Assembly: GCF_042658925.1 (NCBI RefSeq)
Contig: NZ_JBHSRF010000036.1
Span: forward strand, 19,082-83,081
Direction: 5' to 3'
Length of the DNA stretch: 64,000 nt
Origin: Sphaerisporangium aureirubrum
GTDB taxonomy: Bacteria; Actinomycetota; Actinomycetes; Streptosporangiales; Streptosporangiaceae
The position numbers and the translations under genes were made by a program. The notes below the pieces were generated by a model that was given only the letters and a program-made list of their open reading frames with translations, was not told the origin of the DNA and searched no databases. Positions 55,274 to 63,909 of this stretch are shown one piece after another. Numbering within the stretch: the stretch's first letter is position 1; each line of letters starts with the position of its first letter.

Positions 55274-56317
55274 TCAGTGGGTGAGGGTGAGGACGGAGAC
55301 GCTGTGGGAGCCGGTGTTGGTGACGTAGATGTAGCGGGCTCCGGGGCCGGCGGCGGTCCAGCGGGGGTCGTCGCCTACTTGGACGTCGGACAGGACGGTG
55401 TTGGTGCGGGTGTCGAAGAGGCTGACGGTGTCGGAGCCGGAGTTGGCGACGTAGGCGAGGCGGTCGCCGTGGTGCAGGACGATGCCGCGGGGGTTGGCGC
55501 CGACGGTGATGGTGGTGGTGACGGTGCCGCTGCGGGCGTCGATGACAGAGACGGTGCCCCCGATGGTGTTGGAGATGTAGATGGTGCGGTCGCCGGGGGT
55601 GACGAGGACGCCGCGGGGTTCGTCGCCGACGGGGATGGTGGCGGTCACGGTGCCGTGGCGGGTGTCGATGACCGAGACGGTGTCGGAGTCGGAGTTGGCG
55701 ACGTAGGCGCGGCGCCCGTCGGAGGTGAAGGCGATGCCGCGGGGGGCCAGGCCGACGGGGATGGTGTTGACGACGGTGTGGGTGGCGGTGTCGAGGACGG
55801 TGACGGCGCCGGAGCCGGTGCTGCTGACGTAGGCGTAGCGGCCGTTCGGGGCGATGGCGACCCAGCGGGGGGCGTCGCCGACGGGGACGGTCTTGATGAC
55901 CTGCCGGGTGCGGGCGTCGATGACGGACACCTCGTCGGAGTCACGGTTGGTGATGTAGACGAAGGCGCCGCGCCGGTCGAAGGCGACGCCGTAGGGGAAC
56001 AGACCGACGGCGATGGTGTCGATGACGGTGCGGGTCCGGACGTCGATCACCGAGACGGTGTTGGACCCGGCGTTGGCGACGTACGCGAGACGCCACCCGG
56101 GGGCGAAGGCCACGGCGCGGGGGTTGAGGCCGACGGGGATGGTGGCGAGCACGACGGGCCGCACCGTATGGGGGTGAGTGGCGGATGGAATGGCTGGGGG
56201 CGGCGCGGCCGAGACGGCCGGCGGGGTCGCGGTGATCAGCGCGGCGCTCATCATGGCCGTCAGGGAAAGCCCGCGGAGGAGGCCGCGCCGGGTGGTGCGG
56301 GGGCGGTCAGGCGACAT
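55274..56317 (-). CDS. exported YVTN-repeat beta-propeller protein
   Basis: A 347-residue protein with a Tat-type signal (RPRTTRRGLLRGLSLTAMMS, twin Arg) and seven or so 42-residue YVTN repeats. Examples are AYVANAGSNTVSVIDVRTRT, VYITNRDSDEVSVIDARTRQ and AYVANSDSDTVSVIDTRHGT, each followed by V(G)xxPRGVA turns. ATG 56317 follows AAAGGA. The repeats should close a seven-bladed propeller; the protein is probably extracellular or periplasm-like and its ligand is unknown. It is followed upstream by a DoxX-like gene. Confidence 0.9.
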   Translation of the reverse strand: MSPDRPRTTRRGLLRGLSLTAMMSAALITATPPAVSAAPPPAIPSATHPHTVRPVVLATIPVGLNPRAVAFAPGWRLAYVANAGSNTVSVIDVRTRTVIDTIAVGLFPYGVAFDRRGAFVYITNRDSDEVSVIDARTRQVIKTVPVGDAPRWVAIAPNGRYAYVSSTGSGAVTVLDTATHTVVNTIPVGLAPRGIAFTSDGRRAYVANSDSDTVSVIDTRHGTVTATIPVGDEPRGVLVTPGDRTIYISNTIGGTVSVIDARSGTVTTTITVGANPRGIVLHHGDRLAYVANSGSDTVSLFDTRTNTVLSDVQVGDDPRWTAAGPGARYIYVTNTGSHSVSVLTLTH

Positions 56318-56468
56318 GGCGGGAAGTCCTTTCGGGACGGGATAGGACGTGGTGCACGGCAAGGCCGGTCGCCGGGGAGCCCGGCGACCGGCCGGAAGTG
56401 TGGGAGATGTCCGTGGCGGGACCGTGTGCGCAAGAGCCGTGTGGGAGGAATTGAGGGACTGTGCCGCG

Positions 56469-57374
56469 TTAGATGGTGGCGGTGGCTCTCTCCGCAGAGG
56501 GCACCGCAGGCCCCTTTCTGAGCCGGTGGAGGGCGGCGGTGTAGGCGGCGGCGATGATGAACAACGCGACGGGGAGCACGTAGTCGCCGTCGCGTTCCAC
56601 GAATTGGAACCAGTCCTGGCCGACCAGCGGGCGTAACAGTTCCGTGCCGAGCTTCCATAAGAGCACGAATACCAGCAATCCGCGCCACGGCTTGGCCAGG
56701 ATCGCCAGACCCAGGATTATTTCGAAGGCGCCGAACAACACCATCAGGTTGGCCGAGTCGACGGTCGCCTTGGTGACTCCGAAGAACGCGAAGAAGTTGT
56801 ACCAGTAGGGCTTGTTCTCGAAGGCACCGAAACCGCCGTGCCCGATGAGTAGCAGCGCCAGGCCCCCGCGCATGGCCCAGTGGGCGGCCACGTAAGCCCG
56901 GTCGGAGACGGTGGCGGGGACCTTGGCGGGGGTCAGCCAGCCGCGGATGGACCAGCCGCCGAGGCCGACGAGGATCAGCAGCGCCAGCGGCATGCCGTAG
57001 TTGCCGCCGCGCTCCAGGAACTCCCACCAGCCCTCGCCGACGGTAGGCCGCAGCAGCGCCGTGAACACGCCCCAGACCGTCGTGTGCAGGATGATGATGC
57101 GCGCGGGCCAGAACAGGATCAGCAGCCCGACGATGATGTCGACTGTTCCGGTGACGTACATCAGATAGTTGATTGCGACGTCGGGGGAGATGCCGAACAG
57201 GTCGTAGTAGGGCAGCCAGGCACGGGAGCGGCTGAGGCCGGCCCACCCGTGGCCGAGGAACTCGATGGCCACTCCGATTCGCAGCAGCCAGTACAGCTTG
57301 GTCAGGAGCGGGGCTTGTACCACGGATTCCCACCATGTCCGCGTGCCACCGATTCCGGTCGTCTGGGTCGTCAC
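56469..57374 (-). CDS. DoxX-like membrane protein (duplicated unit)
   Basis: A 301-residue membrane protein with eight hydrophobic segments arranged as two similar four-helix DoxX-like units. The first has WLLRIGVAIEFLGHGWAG and YLMYVTGTVDIIVGLLILFW; the second has WAMRGGLALLLIGHGGFGAF and LMVLFGAFEIILGLAILA. Each unit also carries an RPxVGxxW...ERxGxY motif (TVGEGWWEFLERGGNYGMPL, LVGQDWFQFVERDGDYVLPV). GTG 57374 is supported by GGAGG six bases upstream. The internal duplication is clear; function unknown, perhaps quinone or redox related. Confidence 0.85.
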   Translation of the reverse strand: MTTQTTGIGGTRTWWESVVQAPLLTKLYWLLRIGVAIEFLGHGWAGLSRSRAWLPYYDLFGISPDVAINYLMYVTGTVDIIVGLLILFWPARIIILHTTVWGVFTALLRPTVGEGWWEFLERGGNYGMPLALLILVGLGGWSIRGWLTPAKVPATVSDRAYVAAHWAMRGGLALLLIGHGGFGAFENKPYWYNFFAFFGVTKATVDSANLMVLFGAFEIILGLAILAKPWRGLLVFVLLWKLGTELLRPLVGQDWFQFVERDGDYVLPVALFIIAAAYTAALHRLRKGPAVPSAERATATI

Positions 57375-57795
57375 GAACGCCTCCAATCTCGGGCGAATCG
57401 GTAGGATTCCCGAGAAAGGTAAGCGCAAATTGGGCTCCGTGAAAGGGGGTTCCGTGTTAATTTTTGAATGGTATGAATCGCCGAAAAGAGGCAATGGGAT
57501 TGGCTCGCACCTTGCCCTTTATTTGCAAAATCCGGCGAGCCTGGAATTTTGCCGCGACGAATTAGTCGCCCCGCTGAATTCTTGTGCGCGGGCATGAGCG
57601 CCCGTTCTGGGTCTCGCGTCGCGACGCTCGCGAGCGCGATACTCGTGTGATCGTCACGTTGTCGTCCGACGGCGGGCGACACCTCGTGGTCGCGGCTGCG
57701 CCGGCGGGCCTTCTGGGATAGGAGCCTCCTCGGCGGGTTCGCCCCGCGTCACCGGAATCTTGACTCCTTGATACACCTCAGCAAGGATTGACTCA
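57375..57795. promoter_or_regulatory. AT-richer divergent intergenic region
   Basis: 421 bases between the DoxX-like gene and the ArsR-phosphatase gene. The part from about 57430 to 57590 is clearly more AT-rich than the rest of the window, for example TTAATTTTTGAATGG. No gene is convincing. It is likely to contain promoters for both sides. Confidence 0.4.
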
Positions 57796-58470
57796 ATGGA
57801 TGACGACCCACTTTCGCTGCGACGGCGTGCCGCCCTGCATCACGCGATGGGCGACCCGGCCCGGCTGGCCATCGTCGACGCACTCCTGATAAGCGATCTC
57901 GCACCTGGCGAGCTGGGCGCGGCCCTCGGGCTGCCGTCCAATCTGATGGCCCATCACCTGCGCGTGCTCACCGGCGCCGGCCTCATCGAGAAGGTCCGTT
58001 CGCAGGCCGACCGGCGCGGTGTGTACGTCCGGCTCAATCCCGGCGCCCTGGAAGGGTTGCGGCCCTCCAAGACCCTCACGGCGTCCCGGGTGGTGTTCGT
58101 GTGCACCCGCAACGGCGCGCGGTCCCCGCTCGCCGCCGCGATCTGGTCGACCCGCAGCCCGATCCCCGTTACCTCCGCAGGCACTCATCCCGGCCCGCGG
58201 GTCCATCCCCGCACTCTCATTGCCGCCCGGCGGCACGGGCTTCCCCTTGAGCACCACGCTCCTGTCGGCGTAACCGGAATCGTGACCCCCGGGGACCTGG
58301 TCGTGGCCGTCTGCGACAACGCCTACCGTGAACTGGGCAGCGCCCCCCGGCACGCCCATTGGTCGGTCCCCGACCCCGGGCCTGTCGACACCGACGAGAT
58401 CTTCGACGAGGTCGTCAGCCTGCTGACCGACCGCATAGACCGGCTGGCCACCTTCACGACTTTGCCCTAG
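57796..58470 (+). CDS. ArsR-type regulator fused to low-molecular-weight phosphatase/arsenate-reductase-like domain
   Basis: A 224-residue fusion. Residues 1-90 are an ArsR winged helix (LHHAMGDPARLAIVDALLIS, HHLRVLTGAGLIEKVRSQAD). Residues 95-224 are an LMW-PTP/ArsC-like domain with the P-loop CTRNGARSP (family CTGNxxRSP, Gly replaced by Arg) and a catalytic Asp candidate in VPDPGPVDTD. AAGGA lies before the ATG. Such fusions usually sense or detoxify arsenate or act as signalling proteins; the regulated gene is not obvious here. Confidence 0.85.
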   Translation: MDDDPLSLRRRAALHHAMGDPARLAIVDALLISDLAPGELGAALGLPSNLMAHHLRVLTGAGLIEKVRSQADRRGVYVRLNPGALEGLRPSKTLTASRVVFVCTRNGARSPLAAAIWSTRSPIPVTSAGTHPGPRVHPRTLIAARRHGLPLEHHAPVGVTGIVTPGDLVVAVCDNAYRELGSAPRHAHWSVPDPGPVDTDEIFDEVVSLLTDRIDRLATFTTLP

Positions 58471-58698
58471 GAGACGATCTGCCACCCACTGAAGTCGACT
58501 GCCGATATCCCACGCGGTGTGTGCTTCATCCTTCCCGCCGCCTTCATCGCGGCTTCGTCCCCCCGGCGTTGTCGCCGACCATCAGTTGACCGCACCGTGT
58601 CCATCGTCGCCGCCATAAGCCTGACCCGCTCTTGCTGACCCGAGGATCGGCTCCCTGTCCGCGGTGACATGTCACGGCACTCATGAAGGAGCGTTGGC

Positions 58699-59136
58699 AT
58701 GACCGACGACCGAACGTGTCCCTACTGCGACCTCGGCATCTCCACCGAGGTGTCATCTGGCGAATGGGTTCACCGGGATGAGTTTTGGCTCGTTCAACAC
58801 GGACCCCTCGACACCTCCCGCCCGGGAACCGTGAAGATCGTCTCGCGACGGCACTACATCGACTTCGCCGACATGACCTCGACAGAAGCGGCGTCGTTCG
58901 GCCACCTGCTCAACCGTCTGGACATCGCCTTACGCGCGACGACCGACGCTGAACGCGTCCACCTGGTTTCCACCCGAGATCGCGTTCAGCACTTTCACGC
59001 TTGGCTCTACCCCCGCCCCGCCTCCCACCCCCTGAGGGGAACCGACTTCCTCAACGCTCCCCAGACCAGCGACGCCGCCCAGGCTGAACACGCCGCCCAG
59101 GCCATCCGCCACCACCTAGCGACACAAGTCGCTTGA
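58699..59136 (+). CDS. HIT-like (histidine triad) protein
   Basis: A 145-residue protein opening MTDDRTCPYCDLGISTEVSS, with a CPYC pair, HGPLDTSRPGTVKIVSRRHY and a triad-like QHFHAWLYPRP near residue 97. The triad has only two spaced histidines followed by L-Y, so the third His of a canonical HxHxH is missing. AAGGAG precedes the ATG. Nucleotide hydrolase activity is therefore uncertain. Confidence 0.75.
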   Translation: MTDDRTCPYCDLGISTEVSSGEWVHRDEFWLVQHGPLDTSRPGTVKIVSRRHYIDFADMTSTEAASFGHLLNRLDIALRATTDAERVHLVSTRDRVQHFHAWLYPRPASHPLRGTDFLNAPQTSDAAQAEHAAQAIRHHLATQVA

Positions 59137-59391
59137 AAGGACAACAAACAGGACAATGATTACCGCAGTGGTGCCCCGGGCGCCGCCCCCTCGGCGTACA
59201 GTCGGCGCGGTCTACGAGGATCGAGCTCAGCGACTCGGCCCGCGGCCTGCTCAAGGCACTGGCCAGCAGCACCGGCTTCGGGCCGTGGTCAAGATAGTCA
59301 CATTCTTCTCTTGGGGCGAGCATCCCCATGAGACTCAGACCGGGGTCTCCTTGTAGACCGCCGAGACCGATATGCGCGATGCGTCAACACG
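59137..59391. other. no recognisable gene
   Basis: A short plus-strand stretch IELSDSARGLLKALASSTGF GPWSR near 59225 looks like coding sequence of an old gene but is isolated by stops. Nothing else is seen here. Confidence 0.3.
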
Positions 59392-59720
59392 TTGTCGAAC
59401 GCTCGGTCCGGTCAGCCGTTCGAGGAACTGTGGAAGACCTACTTGACGGCGGTGGACGAGGTGCTGCCGCGGCTGACGCGGTCGTTCGCCAAGCCTGATT
59501 TGGCCAGCGACCGCTGTCGTCGCCGACCTACTGGTATCTGTTCCGCAGTGACGGCGGATCGTCGGAGCAGACCCACGCGGCCAGTCGAGACGCCGAAGCG
59601 CAACTTACTGTGCTCCATGCCGCCGAGCAGCAACCGCAGGAGCTGAAGAAGCTCGCCGAGCGGCCCGGGGTGCCAGTGGTGATGGACACCAACATTCTGT
59701 TTCATGTCCACTATTCGACG
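59392..59720 (+). pseudogene. decayed PIN-domain-like gene
   Basis: The first frame reads QPFEELWKTYLTAVDEVLPR, then shifts near 59510 to SPTYWYLFRSDGGSSEQTHA, EQQPQELKKLAERPGVPVVM and DTNILFHVH. The last motif resembles the start of a PIN nuclease domain (VMDTNVLLH). The rest of the domain is missing. The family call is tentative. Confidence 0.4.
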
Positions 59721-59788
59721 GGCTGTACGGATACCACCTGCGGGCCTTGCTGCTCGGACGCCCGCCCGCTTGACCCCGGGAGAATGCG

Positions 59789-61177
59789 ATGACCAGCCCC
59801 GAAACCTCTACCCCTGATCGTTCGCTGCCTCCAGGCGACGTGATCCCTTTCCGTCAGGCCGTACGCGCCTGGTTCGGCATCAGCCTGCAGACTTTCGGCG
59901 GCCCGGCCGGTCAGATCGCCGTCATGCAACGCACCCTGGTGGAGGAGAAACGCTGGATCGGCCAGCAACGCTTCAACCACGCCCTCAACTACTGCATGCT
60001 GCTGCCCGGCCCCGAGGCCCAGCAACTGGCCATCTACGTCGGATGGCTGCTCAACGGAACCCGCGGCGGCCTGGTCGCCGGCACCCTGTTCGTGCTCCCC
60101 GGCATGCTGGCCCTGCTCGTCCTATCCGCCGTCTATATCATCTGGCAGGACACCTCCGTGGTGACCGCGCTGTTCGCCGGCATCGCCCCCGCCGTCCTGG
60201 CCATCGTCGCTCAAGCCGTCATCCGGGTCGCCAAACGCTCCTTGACCCACCCGGTGTTCGTCGCCGTCGCCGTGGCCGCCTTCGCGGCGCTCGCGTTGTT
60301 CGCAGTCCTTTTTCCCATCGTCATCGCCGTGGCCGGCGCGATCGGGTGGGCGGTACACCGGCTGTCGCCCGGCATGATGAAGAGCGGCCGCGGCCACGGA
60401 GGGGACGGCGGGCCGGCACCGCTGATTCCCGACGACGCACTGCACCACGTCCAGCCCAGCCTGCGCTCGGCGGGCAGGATCCTCGCCGTCGGCCTGGCCC
60501 TCTGGTGGGTGCCGGTGGCCGCCGTCGCACTGCTCGCGGGGACCGATAGTGTCTTCACCACCCAGGGCCTATTCTTCTCCGGGACCGCTCTGGTCACCTT
60601 CGGCGGCGCCTACGCCGTCCTCGCCTTCGTCGCCCAGCGCGCGGTCGAGACATATGCCTGGCTGACCCCTGGCGAGATGGTCCGCGGCCTGGCCCTGGCC
60701 GAGACGACCCCTGGCCCGTTGATCATGGTGGTGCAGTTCGTCGCCTTCCTCGGCGCCTACCGCGACCCCGGCCCTCTGGTCCCCTGGGCGGGCGCCCTGC
60801 TCGGTGCCCTGCTGACCACCTGGGTCACCTTCGTCCCCTGCTTCCTGTTCATCTTCCTCGGCGCACCCTACGTGGAACGGCTACGCCACAACACCGCCAT
60901 CAGCGCCGCCCTCTCCGGCATCACCGCCGCCGTCGTCGGCGTCATCGCCAACCTCGCCCTCTACTTCGCCCAGCACACCCTCTTCACCGCCACCGGCATC
61001 TGGACCTGGGGTCCGCTGCACGTGCAGGTCCCTGAAATCACCAGCCCCAACCCGCTCGCCCTGGCCATCACCGGGGCGGCCCTCATCATGGCCTTCGCCC
61101 TACGTTGGCCCATGCTCCGCATCCTCGGCATCTGCGCACTGCTCGGTATCGCCTCACTTCTACTGCCTCAGGTTTAG
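59789..61177 (+). CDS. chrA: chromate transporter, CHR family
   Basis: A 462-residue transporter made of two homologous CHR domains. The first has FGISLQTFGGPAGQIAVMQR and YCMLLPGPEAQQLAIYVGWL; the second has SGTALVTFGGAYAVLAFVAQ and LALAETTPGPLIMVVQFVAF. GGGAG precedes the ATG. Family members export chromate (or act as chromate/sulfate antiporters). A fragment of a second copy lies at 54960-55165. Confidence 0.92.
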   Translation: MTSPETSTPDRSLPPGDVIPFRQAVRAWFGISLQTFGGPAGQIAVMQRTLVEEKRWIGQQRFNHALNYCMLLPGPEAQQLAIYVGWLLNGTRGGLVAGTLFVLPGMLALLVLSAVYIIWQDTSVVTALFAGIAPAVLAIVAQAVIRVAKRSLTHPVFVAVAVAAFAALALFAVLFPIVIAVAGAIGWAVHRLSPGMMKSGRGHGGDGGPAPLIPDDALHHVQPSLRSAGRILAVGLALWWVPVAAVALLAGTDSVFTTQGLFFSGTALVTFGGAYAVLAFVAQRAVETYAWLTPGEMVRGLALAETTPGPLIMVVQFVAFLGAYRDPGPLVPWAGALLGALLTTWVTFVPCFLFIFLGAPYVERLRHNTAISAALSGITAAVVGVIANLALYFAQHTLFTATGIWTWGPLHVQVPEITSPNPLALAITGAALIMAFALRWPMLRILGICALLGIASLLLPQV

Positions 61178-61483
61178 TCTCTATACCCCTGGTAGAAGCC
61201 ATCGTGATTCGTGTGGGCTGGCAAGGGCCGTCCTGGCACCCATGACACTTCTGGCCATGGCGGCTGGCGTCTTCCTGCCACTGCTCGGCCTCCCACCTAG
61301 CCGCCTTCCTGGTGGTCGACATCGTGCTTGGCTTGTGTTCGAGCGGTGAGCCGATGATCGTGTTTTGGCGGGAGAAGCCGACGTCGATGTGACTACCCCT
61401 CGGTCGCTTGCCCCGTGCTGGCGGTAACCCGGCTTGAACGGCTGTTCTCGTTGTTCTCGACAATCGATGAAGCTCACCGCAGT
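61178..61483. other. no recognisable gene
   Basis: About 300 bases between chrA and the convergent DUF2269-like gene, with no open frame of convincing composition on either strand. Confidence 0.4.
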
Positions 61484-62005
61484 TCATGATGTTCGCCCTA
61501 TCGCGCGCTCCCGGCGCCGCCCGTATGGAGTCACTCCACGGGGCTTGTACACCGACAGGACCACGGCGCCGATCACCAGCAGCAGACCGCCAACGGCGTG
61601 GAGCAGAGGGCTTGGTGTGCGCCACAGGGCGTCGGCCGCAGACTCGTCAGGCGCTGCCGCCATGTCCGCCAAATGACTCACAGACCCCGCGTACAGCACC
61701 ACGACGGTGGCGGCAAGGATGTTGATCGTCAATTTGAAAATTATCCAGTAGTGGCGAAACAGCCCCCAATTGGTGCCCAGAGACTGGACAAGCCCGGTGA
61801 CCAGGGCGGCCAGGCTGAGTGGCACGAGGACGAACCAGGCGGTCGGTGCCATCACCAGGTAGGTGGCACGTGCCGTGCGCTCATCGGGAGCGGCCAGCTC
61901 AAGGACGGCCAGTGCCAGGAAAACGGCGATCGCACCTAGCCATCCGACAGAGAGCGACACGTGCACAGTCAGGGTGAGTTTGCGCAGAGCCGGCGGCATG
62001 GTCAC
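61484..62005 (-). CDS. four-helix membrane protein (DUF2269-like)
   Basis: A 173-residue protein with four or five membrane segments: VHVSLSVGWLGAIAVFLALA (with the His of TVHVSLSVGW conserved in this group), AWFVLVPLSLAALVTGLVQS, WIIFKLTINILAATVVVLYA and LLHAVGGLLLVIGAVVLSVY. GTG 62005 overlaps the upstream stop (GTGA); an ATG two codons on is the alternative. Function unknown. Confidence 0.8.
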   Translation of the reverse strand: MTMPPALRKLTLTVHVSLSVGWLGAIAVFLALAVLELAAPDERTARATYLVMAPTAWFVLVPLSLAALVTGLVQSLGTNWGLFRHYWIIFKLTINILAATVVVLYAGSVSHLADMAAAPDESAADALWRTPSPLLHAVGGLLLVIGAVVLSVYKPRGVTPYGRRRERAIGRTS

Positions 62006-62205
62006 TTGTTGCCCTCACCGGCGACAGTGCTGGAAGGATTCCCACCCATCCCGCCGCTGTGGCGGCCCGGGCCGTGCTCGCCGGTGAGCAGTAGGGCGAC
62101 TACCAGCACGACCAGGACGGCCACAACGATCCCGGTCACCTTCACCCACCGCGGTATGCCGGTGCCGTCGCCGGACGATCCCGATCCCTGGGGCGAATTC
62201 ATCAT
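62002..62205 (-). CDS. small single-pass membrane protein
   Basis: A 67-residue protein with one membrane helix (WVKVTGIVVAVLVVLVVALL) and a Gly/His-rich tail (GEHGPGRHSGGMGG). ATG 62205 follows AAAGGG. It overlaps the four-helix membrane protein gene by four bases and probably works with it. Confidence 0.75.
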   Translation of the reverse strand: MMNSPQGSGSSGDGTGIPRWVKVTGIVVAVLVVLVVALLLTGEHGPGRHSGGMGGNPSSTVAGEGNK

Positions 62206-62375
62206 CTATCTGCCCTTTCGTGTAGTGCTGCGCTCAGTCGCCGCCTAGCTTCGATGTCGCCCCGGTGTCGGCGAAACACCCGGCGGGAGGAGCTCTCGCG
62301 TCCCCATCGCGTGGAGAAGGATCACCCTTCAGGGCGACGGCCCGAGGGGACTCGTGGAGTTACCCTTGCCGTGTT

Positions 62376-63577
62376 ATGTCATCGACGGCCCCAGTCTCCC
62401 GGCTCTTCCCGTTCTGGCCGCCTTCGCGGGTACTGCTGGATGTGGCCATCGCGCTCACCGTGCTCACCGTCTCGTTGTTGCTGCTCGCGCACGGTGGCCC
62501 GGTGCCTGCTCGCGTGGGTTCGCACCCGCTGGACGTCGTTGGAGTGGCCTTCGCGGCGTGCTCGGCGGCGCCGTTTCTTGCCTGGCGGCGGGTTCCTTTC
62601 GCCGCGTTCACGGTGACCGCCGCCGCCACCGTCGCGCTTGCCGGCCTCGGCTACCAGGCCGACCTGATGCCTGGGCCCATCGCCGCGCTGTATCTGCTCG
62701 CCACCGGCCGTGATCGTGCCACTCCCTGGACAAGGCGCGGCACAGTTGTGGTGGTCGGAATGCTCATGGCGTACCTGGGAACGATCGTCGCGGCGCAGCG
62801 GACGTTCTCCGGCTTTGAGCTGCTGCACACCGGGCTGCCCTGGGTGCTTGCCTGGTTCGCGGGGGAGCGGACCCGCCTGCGTGGCGAGCAGTTCGCCGAT
62901 CTTCGTATGCGGGCCCGGCACGCCGAACGGGAAGCCGAGCGTGGCTGGCAGTCGCGGAGGAACGCGGCCGCATAGCTCGTGACCTGCACGACTCCGCCGG
63001 TCACGCGATCAGTTTGATCGCCGTCCGGGCCAGCGCCGCGCGACTGCGGCACGACCTCGATCGCTCTTTTGTGGCCCTGCGGGACATCGAGGAACTGGCC
63101 CGGCGCACCGTCCAGGAGATCGACCAGATCATCGGCAACCTGCGCGATGGCGGTCCGGCGGACGAGACCGTGGAGGCGCCGCTCGGGCTCGCCTCGCTCG
63201 ACACGCTGGTCGCGCACCACGGTGCGGCGGGGCTGGAGATCCGGCTCGACGTCACTGGCCCGCGACGGTCGCTGGCCGGCGCCGCCGACCAGGCCGTCTA
63301 TCGGATTCTGCAGGAATCGCTGCGCAACGCGGCCCGCCACGGAACCGGCAGTGCCCGGGTCAGGCTCGCCTTCGACGACACCGCGCTTCAACTCACCGTC
63401 ACGAATACTGTGCTCGCGGACGGCACGCTCAGATCGGGAGGGGGGCACGGACTGATCGGGATGCATGAGCGGGCGACCCTGGTGGGTGGCAATTTCGAGA
63501 CCGCCCGCGTCGGCGACATGTTCCGAGTCCACGCCCGAATTCCCTACGGAGGTCACCATCCATGCCACGAGTGCTGA
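62376..63577 (+). pseudogene. NarL-type sensor histidine kinase, frameshifted
   Basis: The first frame starts at ATG 62376 (MSSTAPVSRLFPFWPPSR) and has four to five membrane helices. It ends at a stop after EAERGWQSRRNAAA. The HisKA_3 part continues two frames over: LAVAEERGRIARDLHDSAGH, RILQESLRNAARHGTGSARV and GGHGLIGMHERA. A single indel near 62942 explains the break. The remainder of the domain is intact, so sequencing error is possible. Confidence 0.75.
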
Positions 63578-63612
63578 TCGCCGACGATGACCATTTGATG
63601 CGTGCCGGGCTC
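63562..63612 (+). pseudogene. response regulator, first 17 codons only
   Basis: MPRVLIADDDHLMRAGL is the start of a NarL-type receiver domain with the acidic DDD cluster. It overlaps the kinase gene, then stops matching after residue 17, where a recombinase fragment takes over. The partner regulator has been deleted. Confidence 0.7.
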
Positions 63613-63859
63613 ATCGGCGACCAGGGGCATGCCCAGACGGCTCACAGAGGAGGAGATCACCACCATGGTCACAACGCTCGGCAACCTGAGAAGACTGCTC
63701 CACAGCGCCGATCCCACAGACAAGGCAGGGGTATACGAACAGCTGGGCCTGAGGCTGACCTACGAACCCGCCCAGAAAACGGTTATCGCCCGGACAGAGC
63801 CCGGGCGATCATGTACCAAAGTGTGTCCGAGGGGGGACTTGAACCCCCATGCCCCGTAA
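63613..63859 (+). pseudogene. serine recombinase C-terminal fragment next to tRNA-Leu
   Basis: The frame RRLTEEEITTMVTTLGNLRR, LLHSADPTDKAGVYEQLGLR and LTYEPAQKTVIAR is homologous to the fragment at 22677. It runs on as GDLNPHAP through the tRNA-Leu gene in antisense, a common artefact where a recombinase gene abuts its tRNA attachment site. The catalytic domain is missing. Confidence 0.65.
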
Positions 63860-63909
63860 AGGGCACTAGCACCTCAAGCTAGCGCGTCTGCCTATTCCGC
63901 CACCCGGAC
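63825..63909 (-). tRNA. tRNA-Leu (anticodon GAG)
   Basis: An 85-base cloverleaf with a long variable arm. The acceptor stem is GTCCGGG/CTCGGAC. The D-arm region is TGGCGGAATAGGCAGACGC, the anticodon stem-loop CTAGCTTGAGGTGCTAG gives GAG, the variable arm is TGCCCTTTACGGGGCA and the T arm GGGGGTTCAAGTCCCCC. CCA is not encoded. Its 3' end lies toward the recombinase fragment. Confidence 0.92.

Noticed and set aside
55262..56521. Gly/Asp-rich plus-strand frame opposite the YVTN protein, resembling a repeat or calcium-binding protein
   Set aside because: The repeats are the reverse complement of the YVTN repeat coding sequence. The minus-strand gene has a Tat signal, ribosome binding site and clear family motifs.
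63602..63882. C-terminal GDLNPHAP and SEGGLEPPCP protein ends
   Set aside because: These are antisense translations of the tRNA-Leu gene, not protein features.
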